Part shown: piece by piece, positions 1 to 11,982 of the stretch | How positions within the stretch are numbered: the stretch's first letter is position 1 | Layout: every line of letters begins with the position of its first letter | Source: Prinia subflava | Lineage: Eukaryota > Chordata > Aves > Passeriformes > Cisticolidae | Direction: 5' to 3' | Assembly (NCBI RefSeq): GCF_021018805.1 | Contig: NC_086250.1 | Location: 65,545,322 to 65,609,321 of the forward strand | Length of the DNA stretch: 64,000 nt | Position numbers and translations under genes: made by a program | Notes under the pieces: generated by a model | What the model was told of the DNA's origin: nothing | What the model saw: the letters and a program-made list of their open reading frames with translations, nothing else | Database searches by the model: none

Positions 1-1380
1 TAGGGGGTAGACGTTGACCACTGCCTGATGCCAGCAACTACAGGTCAAAATATTTCATCTGGAATGGTTATTTTACCTTCCCAAACTTTCAACTTTTGAA
101 TTGCCATATTTAGAATCTTGGTATTAACAGACTGGATGTTTTCAGCAGCAGATCAGGCTAATGGCTATCATGCACAAAGGATAACTGTAGCAGCCCCAAG
201 CCACGGTTAATTAAAAGAATCATATATAATTGTCTGTCCAAGAGCAAAGAAAATAACTCTTCTGCAGAAAGGAAGATTACTGAACACATTTTACAGGCAT
301 AACTGTGCAGACTCATTTCTTCCATTTCCAGTGTTGACAACAGCCTCCAATCTGAGTAATATTTCAGAATAAATTAAGTCTAAAGTGAGAAGTGTCATCT
401 CATTGGGTCCCCCAGAAAATAAATTCAGACATACTTGTGTGCATTCTTATAGTGTATCATCATCTGCTTCAGGTGCTGGCAAATCCCTTTTATAATGCAT
501 ATGTTTATTTCTCAGAGAGAACATTCTGTGTATGCAATGGACACATTCTTTTACATTTTACATTCCACCTGAAAGTCCATCACAGAAAGCTTGTTAATGT
601 CCTTCAGGATCTACAGTACAGTAGTAAACAGACTCCCAATAGCAAAGTAAATCTCTGGTAGGAGGCTCGAATAATACGCGTTTGCTAAGATCAAATATTG
701 ACTTCAAGTTCAAGTGCAGTTTAACAGCGAATCCAAAGTTGTAAATGCAAAGTAAAGGCAATTTAAGGCTGCTTTAAACCAAGCATGAAAGACTGAGTAT
801 TCAAAGTTGAGATTCTGTACATCTGGTTCTAATATGCCTCTTGCATTTTAGAAGCAACCTTCTTTTCTTGTTTCGAGGTTTACTATCACTGTAGTTGATA
901 CAGTTTGTGAGTTTGGCAACATTCTCAGTATGTTTGAATTAATGGTTTGGTAAACAAAATAATGCAGCTTTCTTTTCACATTAAATGATTTCCCTTTCTA
1001 ATAACTAACATTTCTAATTCTTGTTTCCTCATTTCCCTCCTCACCCACCCCCCAAAAAAGAGGTTTGTAGTATTTCACTTTCTTAATTTAAACATTTTCA
1101 TTTATACATTTTTAAATAAAAGTATTTAAACTCTTCTTCTGCTTGGAAGTCAGGTATTGCACAGATGCATACCCTAGTAGAGAAACAGACCCAGTGTTAC
1201 TAATACCATTATATAGCTCAGTTTTAGATAAGAAAGTTGCTTCAGCCCAGCTGTATTGTCTGATTAATCAGGCTGAAGTGGCAGGACAAGAGCACAGTGT
1301 AAAATGAAACAGGAAGATATACACCAGGGATCTGCATGCAAACATTATTCTGCTTCGTTTCTGCACCAGCCTTTGGAGGA
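1..1380. other. Non-coding stretch, no recognised feature
   Basis: AT-rich unique-looking sequence. The open frames in it (60-89 codons) have no recognisable domain and no supporting splice or promoter context. A run of C then A near 1043-1060 is the only low-complexity spot. I see nothing else to annotate. Confidence 0.5.
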
Positions 1381-1448
1381 TTCCCTCAAAAGTAAACACA
1401 GTTAATTAATTCCCAAGTAAAATAAGTAAATACAAGTTTTCCACTTAC

Positions 1449-1597
1449 TGTGTGGTGTGCTTTGTCCGTGCACTGAAGAGAACAGGCAGTTCTGCAGCGC
1501 TCACCTAGATCCAGGTTGCTTTCTAAATTAGTCATACACGTGAGCTGGAGGAAGCACATTGACTTTTTAACTGTGCAAAGAGCAACCCATCTCTCTG
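1449..1597 (-). CDS. Speculative internal exon, cysteine-rich (exon 2 of a hypothetical minus-strand gene)
   Basis: On the minus strand an open frame rich in cysteine runs through this interval. It ends at a good splice-donor match: GTAAGTGG in minus sense, plus positions 1441-1448. An acceptor-like CAG lies at 1600-1598 behind a moderate pyrimidine stretch. If this is spliced to the candidate start exon at 2102-2162, the frame stays open. The first exon leaves one base of a codon, this piece supplies the other two, and the pair totals 210 nt (70 codons). The peptide has about six cysteines, with key residues in the order C, C, C, then RCRTAC and LQC. No protein family was recognised. Frame agreement has a one-in-three chance of being accidental, the acceptor is only moderate, and no third exon was identified. 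Seen: the signals and the open frame. Inferred: that they form an exon. Confidence 0.15.
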
Positions 1598-1740
1598 CTG
1601 CCAGACAACCCTTCAGGACACGGGGCTGAACTTCAGCACAAGAGCACGGCATCTATTACGCTTGAGGCTCTACCATTTCACCTACACCTGGGTGGATCTA
1701 TCAAGCTTCATCTCTATTAGGGCGGTTTGACTGTGTGGTT

Positions 1741-1812
1741 GAAAGAAAAAAAAAAAAATAAAAAGAGAGAGGGGGAGAGAGGGAAAGAGAGAGAGAGAGA
1801 GAGAGAAAAAAG
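1741..1812 (+). repeat. Polypurine A/GA-rich simple repeat
   Basis: About 70 bases almost entirely of A and G: an A run, then GAGA and GGGAGA units, then (GA)n and another A run. One T interrupts it. Such purine-only strands are microsatellite-prone and can adopt triplex structures. It lies inside the putative intron between the two speculative minus-strand exons, and within a CpG-containing neighbourhood. Confidence 0.9.
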
Positions 1813-1829
1813 GCTTGCCGTTGTCACAC

Positions 1830-2240
1830 TTGTTTCCTATTAAAGAGCCTTACGGTGGATTGAGTAATTGTGTACGAAGGTAATCTGGCTGGCAGATGTG
1901 TGCAGCCCCAGTGGAGCACTCGATTCGAGGCAGATGGGTTGTACCAGGGCGCAAACAACGTTGGAGAAAGAGAGGCGTGATTAAAACAGCAGGCCGCTGC
2001 TTTACAGCGCTTGGAAGTGGGGAGAGCAGGAAAGCTCCCAGGAACTGCAACCCCCCAAAATGGGAACGGCACAGACACAAGCAAACTGCAATAAAACAAA
2101 CCTGATAGAGCCCAGAGGATGATCAGATTGACCGAGTTATGCAACAGTACTGAGGCCATCATGATTATTAATGAACCTCTCTCCCCTCCTCCTCGCAGGC
2201 ACTTACATTAGAAATATTCAGTTGCAAGGAGCACGAGCAT
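1830..2240. promoter_or_regulatory. CpG-containing patch, candidate conserved or regulatory element
   Basis: This stretch has CpG dinucleotides at a density clearly above the surrounding AT-rich DNA, for example around 1921-1928, 1948-1962, 1974-1978 and 1992-2012. There is no CR1 similarity. CpG retention in otherwise AT-rich bird DNA fits a conserved non-coding element, promoter or exon. It encloses the speculative start exon at 2102-2162. Function is not shown by the sequence. Confidence 0.3.
2102..2162 (-). CDS. Speculative start exon encoding a hydrophobic signal-like N-terminus
   Basis: In minus sense there are two adjacent ATG codons at 2162-2157. The second has A at -3 and G at +4, a strong Kozak context. 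They open a 20-codon stretch that reads as a short polar start followed by a hydrophobic run (VNLIILWAL). It is followed at once by CAG|GTTTGT, a good donor (exon end 2102). It leaves phase 1, which is common after signal-peptide exons. The upstream minus-strand sequence (2163-2200) is purine-rich and could be 5' UTR. I do not recognise the peptide, and no TATA box or initiator was identified. Without splicing, the frame continues to a 112-codon open frame with no known domain. Chance is a serious alternative. Confidence 0.18.
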
Positions 2241-2399
2241 GGATTTATTCAAAACAGAATCCCAGGCTACCGTACAATCTGAGGCATCTTTTGGAAATGG
2301 ATTAGAGTTACTTTGAGGGTTTTACATTGTCTCTCATGTCTGGTTCAGTTTAAAAGAAAAAGAGAAGCTGAACAGTGGGAGTGAATCTGCCGTTAGCAG

Positions 2400-5300
2400 T
2401 TATTTCTGAGAATGGTTGAAGCAGATTGTCAGAGAAGTGAACAAGGAAACCTTATTACAAACTTCTGTCTGACATGCATAGGGCCAAAATCAGCCTAACC
2501 ACACCAGTGTGTGTCAGGGGTGATTTTATCATGTGGCTTCTCCCAGGTTATTGAAACTTGGCCACAGCAGATGGCTGGAGAATCCCTGTTATCACAACAA
2601 TGGTTTGTAATAGTACACGTTTCACTCCTACACAGACAGGAGAGCAGGGCTACTTGAACAGTACTGAAATGATCTCAAGAGCAGGGCTCCCATGTGTGAG
2701 CTCATGTGTATACCGGCTGTCTGCTTGGAGGTTTAAGTAGAACTTAAATAATGCTTACCTGCTCTTTGCTGGACTTCTACCCAGAAATGATGAGTCTGAC
2801 ACAATTCTCCCAGTGAATCTCGACTTCATTTATTTCCGCTTACACTGAAACATCCCACAGTGCAGATGTCTGCATTTGAGCTGATCACCCTGGGCTGCCT
2901 TCATGGTCAAAGGTGAGAAACAGACACTGTAAGAAAGAACAAGGCTGAGCCCATGGAGGTATCTAAAAGATCTGCAACCTAAAAGAGGTTGAGCAAATTG
3001 CATCTTGTTCTGGTGATTATTGTGGCATACCATTTTGAGTTAACGAAGGTAAATCCACCTCTCCCTGTGTCTGATCCACAACTGGTTTAAATCAGCATTG
3101 ATCAATACAGTTATGATGTCTTATAAGAACTGAGATTATCCTCACGCAGCCCAAAACAATACTACTACAGTATTCTAGGATACCAATGTAGGATACTATA
3201 GTACTTATTTATTGTGTATAGGGAGTGCTGGTCCCTAATATCTACCAGCTGTTTTATCAGGACCTTTAGACAAGAGTGGTTTATATACAAAATCCTATGG
3301 ATATTTCCCATCTAAGCTCTTGTTATTAATTTTTCAATAAGGCCCATTCATATCCAGGTAACTGAAACAGCAAAGGAAACATAAAAAATGGACAAATATT
3401 TTTCTTTTCATAGCAGTTTCTTTTTTTTTCCCACCCCGTGGAATTGTTTCACAAGTGTGTATTTTTCACTGCCCCCTTATTATAAGAAGGTCAATTGTTG
3501 CCATGTTTTTTTCTCTAAATGAAGTTTCTTAGTCACAAGAAATAAATTAAGCAAGAGTTAGGGATTAATGAACCTTAAATACATATATGAGAGTTGCCTG
3601 TACCTCAACTTAAAAGACATGTACACTTAAACATGTTCTGTTCTGAGTTCAGTTCTGAGTCTGGCAGTAAGAGAACGCCTCAGGCCTCATGACACTGAAC
3701 AGTTTGCTGTCCTTTATATGCCTACAGTTTTTGGATTTTTGGAAAGTGAAGGGTTTATCTTCAGACTTGAAGCATTTCCTTAGAATTCTGGCCTTGTACA
3801 AAATGTACTTCCAATTTTCAAGGCAGCAAAACCAGTTCTAATACTCAACCCGCCTGTACAGTTAATAGCAACAAACTATCTGCAATTAGATGGTTTGAAT
3901 GCTTGCACTTAGGGTGAGACAGGAAAGGATTACTTTGCTCAGGAAAGTCACAGTGTTTACCCTGGTAGCAGAGACTCACCTGAGGTAAAAGTGATGGAAA
4001 TACGTAAATTTTTCTATTTACCAAAGACTGTTTAATCAGTTTGATGAAAAATACACTGACCATCTGTGACAGGATGGATTTCATCCCTTCAGGAGGAGAA
4101 AGGACTGGACAAAGTACAAGGACATTTATATTTCAGAAGAGAATTTCAACAGAAATATTTAGAGTGAAAGGCATCTCTGTTGCAGACATAATTTTTGCCT
4201 TTTTTTCTGTCTTCTCTGACCTCCTGACGTGAAATAAGCAGACATGACTTTCAGGGAAAAATTCTGAAAGAAGGAAGACACAATCTGACAAATAAATGAG
4301 GCACCTCAGATACACAGAAGGAAGTGTTCAACAAGGATCTCTTCTGTTCCCTGTGACATCTCATGTCCCTGGTTCCTTGGGAGCAGTGGAAAGGGATTGA
4401 GCTCCCCTAAAGTCCCTCAATAGTCAGTGAAATTAAATGTGCCTACAAGAGGCAGCAGACTTGGGTCAACAGACTGGGGATGATAATAGTGTTCAGCTCT
4501 AGTAAGGTCTATGCTCTTCATCTCAGGATATCCAAAATTATAGTGTTTATTTTCTGTGCTAATTCTTTTCCTAGGTGACTGACCTGTGTAAAGTACAGGC
4601 AGAAATTGTCAGGGTCTGTGCCTTTCCTGTGCTCCTCATCCAACCATTGGGAGATACAGGGAGATAGCACTCTGCTGCCTGGGGAAGCCACTGACACATC
4701 TTTAATCTTTCTCAGGTATACAACCAGAAAATAAAGCAGCTATTATTGAAAAACTGCTGTGGAGTTCTAGTTCGTACTTTACATTTTAAATAAGAATTTT
4801 TCTGGACAATCTATCTTTTGCCATGTAGTTTTTGGCATGTACTTTTTCTCAGCTTCTGAGAAGAGAACCTTCCAGAATCCACTATTCTACTTTCCTTCCA
4901 TTTACAACTCACTGACTTCGGGGTAAGTCCCTTTCTGACATCTCCAAGAGTATGCGGATGGCCCTGTTGTCTATGAAACTGTTACATGACCACCCACTAT
5001 TAAACAGATGTTCCCTGGCTCAAAATATAAATACAGTCTGGAGTGTGAAGCTGGCTGTGATTTATTTAGGTAACTGTGACCTTGTATGGAAATAGTCTCA
5101 CTTTTTTTCTTTTTGGCAAAAAAGCCTTTGATTTTCCCATTTTGATTTTCTCCTGGGCTAGAAAAAGGCTTTCCCTTCACATGTAATTATACTGAGATTT
5201 ACCTGAGTTACAGGATGTATAAAATGCCTTTTTCATAAAAATTTAGGCAAAAGAAAAAAGAAAAAAGAAAAAAATATATTTTTAGCAACTGGGTCCATAT

Positions 5301-5540
5301 CCTCATTACAGGTCCCTCACTGCAAACTAAAAGATTCAAGTATCTTTTTAAAAAAGAAAACCCTAACTTTCAGTCAATATTTCTCATAAGATGTCTCTGA
5401 TTTCTATCCAAAGACTCTCAAGAAATTGTAAGAACTGGCCCATTGGATATTTGTATTGCAGAGGAGACTGATTCTCTGGCAGCAGAATCTGGCAAAATGT
5501 GTCTGTGATGGGAAGGCAAGAAGAGATGAGGTGGCAAGTG
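2400..5540. other. Non-coding stretch with minor low-complexity spots
   Basis: AT-rich single-copy-looking DNA. The only structured item is a short A-rich tract of A5-A6 runs separated by single G at 5249-5273. Open frames are short (60-79 codons) and unrecognised. No repeat family was identified. Confidence 0.5.
5249..5273 (+). repeat. Short (AAAAAAG)n simple repeat
   Basis: Three or more A5-A6 plus G units in tandem, followed by an A run and ATATATT. Visible directly; no function implied. Confidence 0.8.
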
Positions 5541-7170
5541 GAAGAGTCTCAGTGAGTTGGTTGTGTAATGATGGGATTCACCTGGAGCAGTTGTCAACCT
5601 GTGGATTTCATTGACACCTCCTCTCTGGCAAGAGAAGTGTGGTCTTTTTGTTGGGGATGGGTAGAAAAGCTCACAGAAGCTACACAACTCTTAAGAGAGT
5701 GGGGCCAGCCTGCTAAGGTTGGTGATCACTCCCCGAAACCAGTGGTGGAGAAGCCTGTGTGACACATCTCTCTGCCACATCTGTGTGTTTGATCAAGCTC
5801 CATCCAGCAGTCCCAGAATTTCAGGTTACACACTGAGAGCATCTGTGTCCAGCAAAGCTGTGTGTTTCTTTCAGAAGTGATGAACTCATGGGGAGAAGGA
5901 TGGAGAAAGTTGTAATGGAGGAAAAATGTAATGTTGGGGGGCAAATGTCAACGTTGCCAGAACAATTCATCCCACCCCCTGCCTGCTCCTAAGTGGCCTA
6001 TGGTGCAATAACTTGCCTTTGAGGGTCCCATACAGCCCACACACTTCTACAAACTGATTGCCTCTGACTTGGGCCAGAAGATTTAAACTGCCCTCAGATT
6101 GGATTTTGAGCCTGGATAATGAGTTGTGTGAGTTGGATGTAACTGAGGGGGGTAGGACAGTGCCCACGACCTTGACCACCCCTTGCTGCTGTAGGAAGAG
6201 TTCAGAGCCAGGGCTGGGCCTTGGGGACAGCAGTCTCACCTTCTGTTAGTTACTTAACTTTCCCAAGGTAATGTTTTAGAAACCCTTTCCCTCTGATAAA
6301 ACTGTTCATTTAACTCCCTTTATGTAAACTTATTGTTTTTAAATGAGGAACTACTTCTTTTTCTGAACACCAAGACAGGGCCATTTATTTTCCCAGGTTT
6401 CTGGGTGAGGGCCTGAGATGATGTCACATAAGAATTTTAGCAAAAATCCCTAGAAATCAAACCCAGGCACACTCTATTGTGAGATTGTTCCTGGAAAAAA
6501 AATCACTATTTTGTAGCTAGTTAAATAGCATAGGAGATATAAAGCACACTAGAACTCAAGATTGTTTTTGTGGTTACAGAATGTGCATATTCCCTATTGA
6601 TGTACCATGTGTAGCAGGGATTGTATAACTCTGGCTCAAATGTGGCAGGAGGTGGTGCAGGGGAGAAGATGCACAGACATCATGTAACCACACAGCATGG
6701 TCTGGGACCATGCCCACACCAATGAGTGAAATTGGGATTGTCACCTCTAAAAACAGTTACTTCAGACATGGACGAACATCAAATGTAGAGATCACTCAGG
6801 TCAGGGGTCTAGGACATGCTAGAGGAAAACCAGATGGTTTAAATGGTCTGAGAGGTAATAGAACAAAACTAACCAGTTGGTGTAAATATGGGTTTGAAAC
6901 TAGCCAGATGAGCTGGGAATTACTGAGTGTGCTGTGAGGGGAGAGAAGGGGGAGGAGGAATGGTAATTAAAGACTTGCCCTGTTAGGAGAATAGCTTGCC
7001 TCTGAGAGGTAACAGATCAGGTTTTGCAACTGCAATTTTGCCCAAATGTTGGCCAATCTGATATTTTGGCTGTTCTGAACCTGAAGATGCCCTTGCTCCT
7101 TGTACTGAATGGGGCTCAAGGGAGGAACTGTGGGCTGCAGGCAGTGGAGAATGGCATCTCATCAAGCCTC
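5540..7170. other. G-richer segment of unknown origin
   Basis: By eye this segment is richer in G and TG/AG words than the flanks, and has overlapping short open frames on both strands (60-90 codons). It lacks the CR1 3' end signature. I could not find paired LTRs, a primer-binding site or a polypurine tract, so a decayed LTR element is only a possibility. No domain was recognised. Confidence 0.25.
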
Positions 7171-7599
7171 AATTTTTTGTTACTCCTTACTGCTGCAAAA
7201 GATGCATTAATTTCTTGAGAGCTTTCTCAAATACTGGGTGAATATTGCCCAAAACAAGGACTTCATATTTATTTAATCAGCAGCTTCTCTATCAGCTTGA
7301 CAATGACAGCAGTTAGCAAACTGAGTCCATTTCTGTGCTAATGCCTTTAAACACTAAACGGGGAATATATTAATGAATTAAATTCCTTGACAAGAGAAGA
7401 TGAAAAAAGTTGCAGTACCATTACATTATGGGACTTTTTAACATGTGCTGTGCCCCCTTAGAGCAACTGATTTTTGTTTTGCAGTGAATTTATGGGTGCT
7501 CAAAGATTTTTCTTTTTTCATCTGTATTAAAGGGAGAAGGAAAGAATGTTAACAGGGAGAACATGTTCATAAGTTTTTACTACTGTCTCCTAGTGGAGG

Positions 7600-7890
7600 T
7601 GCTTAGGGAATTACATCATGGTGAGTGGTTCCAGCAAGAGCGTGGACGTGTCTTTCAGGTTGTTTTTTCAGCAATTACCAGCGGTTGCCGGTAGGTAATA
7701 AATATTTCTGTAGTGACTTATAGCTGGGCTCCTTAGCAGTGCTGATAAACGTCACTTGCTCAGCTCTTGCCACAAACCAGTTGCATCAAAAGACCAAAAG
7801 CTTGGCTTTCAGAGTGAAAGCACGTTAGTATGTTCTAGGGTTCATGCATCTTATCCTCCCGCTCCTCCTCCTTCAGTAGCCCCTGTTAAA
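7600..7890. promoter_or_regulatory. Candidate conserved non-coding element
   Basis: A cluster of CpGs (around 7640-7650, 7681-7690, 7750, 7822 and 7860) sits in AT-rich DNA, mixed with AT-rich homeodomain-like words. There is no repeat similarity and no convincing coding frame. CpG retention suggests constraint, but this is inference from composition only. Confidence 0.22.
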
Positions 7891-7899
7891 CATATTTCT

Positions 7900-10191
7900 T
7901 TTCTGTGAAAGTGGCTGAAATCCAGACTAATAGGATGGGTCTAGTCTGCACGGAGGAGCAGAGCCTTTTCTCTCATTCCAACTCACACATACCACTCTCT
8001 ACCTCCACCACAAATTTGCAGAAATAATTCTGCAGACAGAATGCCTAAGACCACCCCTGCAGCCTTGCCTCTGTATTTTTTTTCTAATATGACTTCTGAA
8101 CTGGACAAGCAGTGGGAGTTGGTGTTCTTTTGGGGTGATCTTGGGTAACCTGCTTTATTTTATTACTCCTTAGTCTCACCATCTGTCAAAAGGCAATGAT
8201 ATTGTCCTCAAGGAAGGTGGTTAGAGATTTACAGATGGCAAATTCAGGAAAAGAAGTAGTTTTTACAATTACATTACAAGGTGGGACTTCCACAAGCTTA
8301 GTTAAATGTCACAAGATGCATCCTTCAGTAGGGTTTTAGGTATTTTTCAACAGTCATGTACTTTCTGAAATTCTTACAAGACAGAAGTCTGCAAGGGGAG
8401 AGAGAAATTAGCGACCAGTTTCTAACTATGTTAAATTAGCATAGGTCTGCTAGCTAAGAATTGGGATTTTTTCAGTTTTACTTTGTATAGGAATTCTCTG
8501 TCTCTTTGAAGATCCACTTCTTTGATGTTATTAGGGGAAAATTCTTTTGGTCCTTTAAGTAAAAATATTGGTATTTCTGTAAATAAAATAAAAATGTATA
8601 CTTCTTCCTTAACTCTACCTAAAAACTTTGCATATTTGAAGCTACTAAAGTTTTTGGAACAAAAAACTTTAAGACACTTGGGCATGTTTACATGTAACTA
8701 TTATAAAAAGAAACAAATCTTGAGGCCTTTTTGTACAGGAAATTTCAAGTGGAAGCGGAAGCTGTTTCTCATTGTTCAGATTCTCATTCTACAATAATTT
8801 CACATTTCAGGCTGGCATGTTACATGTGTCCTTTAATTTATGTCGTGGAACCCTACAAGGCAAATGCAACCTATTTAGTAAGTCCAGATTTTGCTATGAC
8901 CACAACTTGAAAGCACAGGAAGTTCAGTTTCTTTGACATAACATTTGCCTCTCTCTCTCCATTCATAATTTAGTGGTGTGTTACTGCCTGGGTTCCCATA
9001 GAGGTTTCTTATTTTGACCCTTTCTACTTGCAGTTTCTACCAAGTTATTTTCTGTTTTTCTACTGACCAACTCTCCTTCAGCATCCCCCACTCTGCCCTC
9101 ACATTTTGACTTTCGCCTGGTTGGGGGTAGTGAAGAAAATAAATCTTTTCCTGTTGAGCGTTGCCAGATCTTATTTTGGAACCAAAATGAAAAACTTGAG
9201 GTTTGGAATTTACTCCAAATTCAGCTCAGGCTCCAACAGGAATTGGTGGTTTGACTGAATGGGCTCAGGATCATCTCTGCTCAGATCTCATCACAGCCTT
9301 TTGCTTATTTTTCTAACTGAGTATCTCTGGACTATGCTCATTTTTAAGAACTCTTACATTGCTATCATTATATGGTAACATTCAGGTTTCAAATGCAAGT
9401 TCCAATTCCTACTCATTTATTCACTACCCCTTCTCCCTGTCCTTATGTCTTAGGCATAATTTTGTCTCTGTTTTATGCTCCCATTTTTCCTTGTTCCTAC
9501 TCAAGCTCTAAGTCTTCAATTCCTTGCTCTCTCCTCCTCTTTCTTCTGAATTGTTTTTCCACATAGAACTTTCTCTTGAATCTAGAGCTGAAACCTCTAC
9601 CTTTGGAGCTAAAAGAACCTCAAATGATCAGCCATAACATTTGACTGCTCTGCAGCTATAACTTTTCATATGTAGTTTTATACAAGCTGTGTTAAAGTCT
9701 TCAGAATTAAGACACAGGACACAAAATATCTCTGATGGATCACTACCATTGAGCAAAACCATGGAAGAATATGACAAAACACATGAAAATCTTGAAGTTC
9801 TGTTCTTAACCCTCATGAAAATGACAGTCATGAAAATTATTTTCCTGAAGAAAGCATGCAGTGTTTTACTTATTTTCACTTATTTTCTAAAAAAAAAAAT
9901 TCTCTATTTCTTTCTTTCTCTTTTTTAAAATGAAAAATTAAAATTCAATGTAAGCTTGATAAAAAAAATCATCTGACAAAATGCAGACTGCTTATAAGGG
10001 AAATAAGCCTGATTCACTCAAAAACTAAATTATTGTATCTTTCAGTAAGTTTTTCTTTTCATCTCTGCAGCTTTTTCACATGGGTTCTGCTTTAAGTCTT
10101 CACGGCACTTCATGCCAGTATTAGCCTAAATTAAAATTTTTAGTTTCAGAATAGCATGTATCTTTTCCACACAAATAGAGATGTCATGACT

Positions 10192-10222
<31 letters not shown>

Positions 10223-11940
10223 TTCACATTTGCATTTACCATCTTGCTTACCCTTGCTGTTTTTTCTTATACCTTTCTTAATTTAGCTAACATCTTCATT
10301 GCAAGGGAAGATGGGACATTCCAAGCTCAAGAGCATCTGAGATTTGAAAGCCTCCTATGCTCCTCTCTGTTCTTTCCTGAAAGTTTGTTCTATTCCATCT
10401 CCTGTTTCAATTGCTTTTAAGCAAGATTCAGACATTTTCACACTTTTTTCTTCTGAGTGACATAAGAGCTAGCTCAGACCCCCTTGTGGCGATGTAGCCA
10501 AGAGGGACATATCCTCTTTTCATTACTTCACACTTCCAAACACTGAATTTGGTCACACAGTGTAAATCAATGCCCAGTCATTGCAGTTACATCCTTTTGT
10601 AAAACCAAAATGCTTTACTCACCCTCCTCAGCCCTTTCTCTCCTACTACCCACCAAAGCAATACATCCATGAAAAACAAGGCTCACCAGACACATTTGGC
10701 AATGCTTCTTTCCTTTAAAACTCTTCACAGAAAAAGCTTAGCTTTCAGAGGGTCTCAAATAAATCAAATATAATTTTGCAGGGAATATATCATTCTTATC
10801 TTTCATTGGAATACTTCTAATACTTTCATATATTAGAACACAGGGCATGATTCTAGGGAAATAAGAAAATAACAGGGAGAAAACAGCCCGCTAATTATAC
10901 TTCATTTCATTCAAATACAGTTTGTCTTGAAAGCTAGCTTTGTTTCAAACTCATCTGGCAAATCTAAGCAAGATGTCAAATTTTCCTCACAGGGGGAGAA
11001 AAGGGATGGGCTATAAAGTGATGCCCCTTACACATCTGAAATACCTATCTTATAAGGAATTAATAATCCTCTGAGAAGCTTCTGAATATAGAAGAGAATT
11101 ATTTTTAGATGAGAAAGCCTCAGAAGTCAATATATTCCTTGTCCCTTCTTCAGTGTTCCTACCCTACCCTACAGAGCACTGAATTCATGTTGTTTCATGG
11201 TCTCTAAATATATTACAGGCAAAATACCTCCTGAAAATTAAGCTGTAATTTTCCATCTCTGGACTATGAAGACATCAGCTCCAGGTTGGTTGCTTTCCTG
11301 TTTTGGGCTATCAGTGCACCTGTCCTCTCCTCTTGCAAACAGGTTGTGAAGATGCACAGCAGCTGCCACCACCTCAATGGCTGTTCCGCCATCAGCACAG
11401 CCAAGGATCTGTTTTATATTTTAATGGAGCCAAAAAGTTCAAAGAGATAAGAGCAAACATTTCATGCACTCCTCCTAGAGTACCCTGTGCTCTCTTTCCT
11501 TTTTCCTGCTCCCTCAGAAGCTCTCATGCACATATTACTTTAGTGTCCAAACAAATTGGAACCTCCTGCTTCAGCTAGTGTCTTGGCAAATTTCACTCTT
11601 CCTGGAGTTCATTCAGGATTTTTTCTGGCTTTGTCTGTAACAGAATGGCATCCAGACAAACTTCACCTCCCAAACCAGTTTTTTTTTACGTATTTTCAAA
11701 AGCGAAGGCAGCATTTAGGAAACTGTGACTAGGCATAAATGCATAACGCAAAGGCATTCACATTTTTCCAGTGGGATTGATTTAGGGCTTAATGTACTTA
11801 GAGAAAAGATCCCCACAGACATCAAGGGGTTTGCATTAGACCTATTATTGGCATGCTTTTCAGAATGCAGACCTAGGAACATGGAGGTAATTCTAAAATA
11901 ATGCCATGATTCTTGATGTAAATTCATACAGCTTGTATTT
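7900..11940. other. Non-coding stretch
   Basis: AT-rich DNA with a TTTA microsatellite (listed separately) and several T- or A-rich runs, for example near 9888-9930. Open frames of 64-91 codons are unrecognised, and several are driven by low-complexity sequence. Nothing else is supported. Confidence 0.5.
10191..10224 (+). repeat. (TTTA)n microsatellite
   Basis: About eight uninterrupted tetranucleotide units. The length and purity suggest it could be polymorphic. Confidence 0.95.
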
Positions 11941-11942
11941 TC

Positions 11943-11944
<2 letters not shown>

Positions 11945-11977
<33 letters not shown>
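11945..11977 (+). repeat. A33 homopolymer
   Basis: Thirty-three consecutive A, starting after TCCT and ending in GAGAATAA. No polyadenylation signal, processed-transcript body or flanking duplication was recognised upstream, so it is called a homopolymer rather than a retrocopy tail. Confidence 0.95.

Positions 11978-11982
<5 letters not shown>

Noticed and set aside
1449..1597. Similarity of the cysteine-rich frame to neuropeptide precursors (an ESNL...C.R.AC pattern)
   Set aside because: Only a handful of residues agree and cysteine spacing differs; not enough to name a family.
11945..11977. A33 run as the tail of a processed pseudogene
   Set aside because: No polyadenylation signal, no recognisable coding body upstream and no target-site duplication seen.
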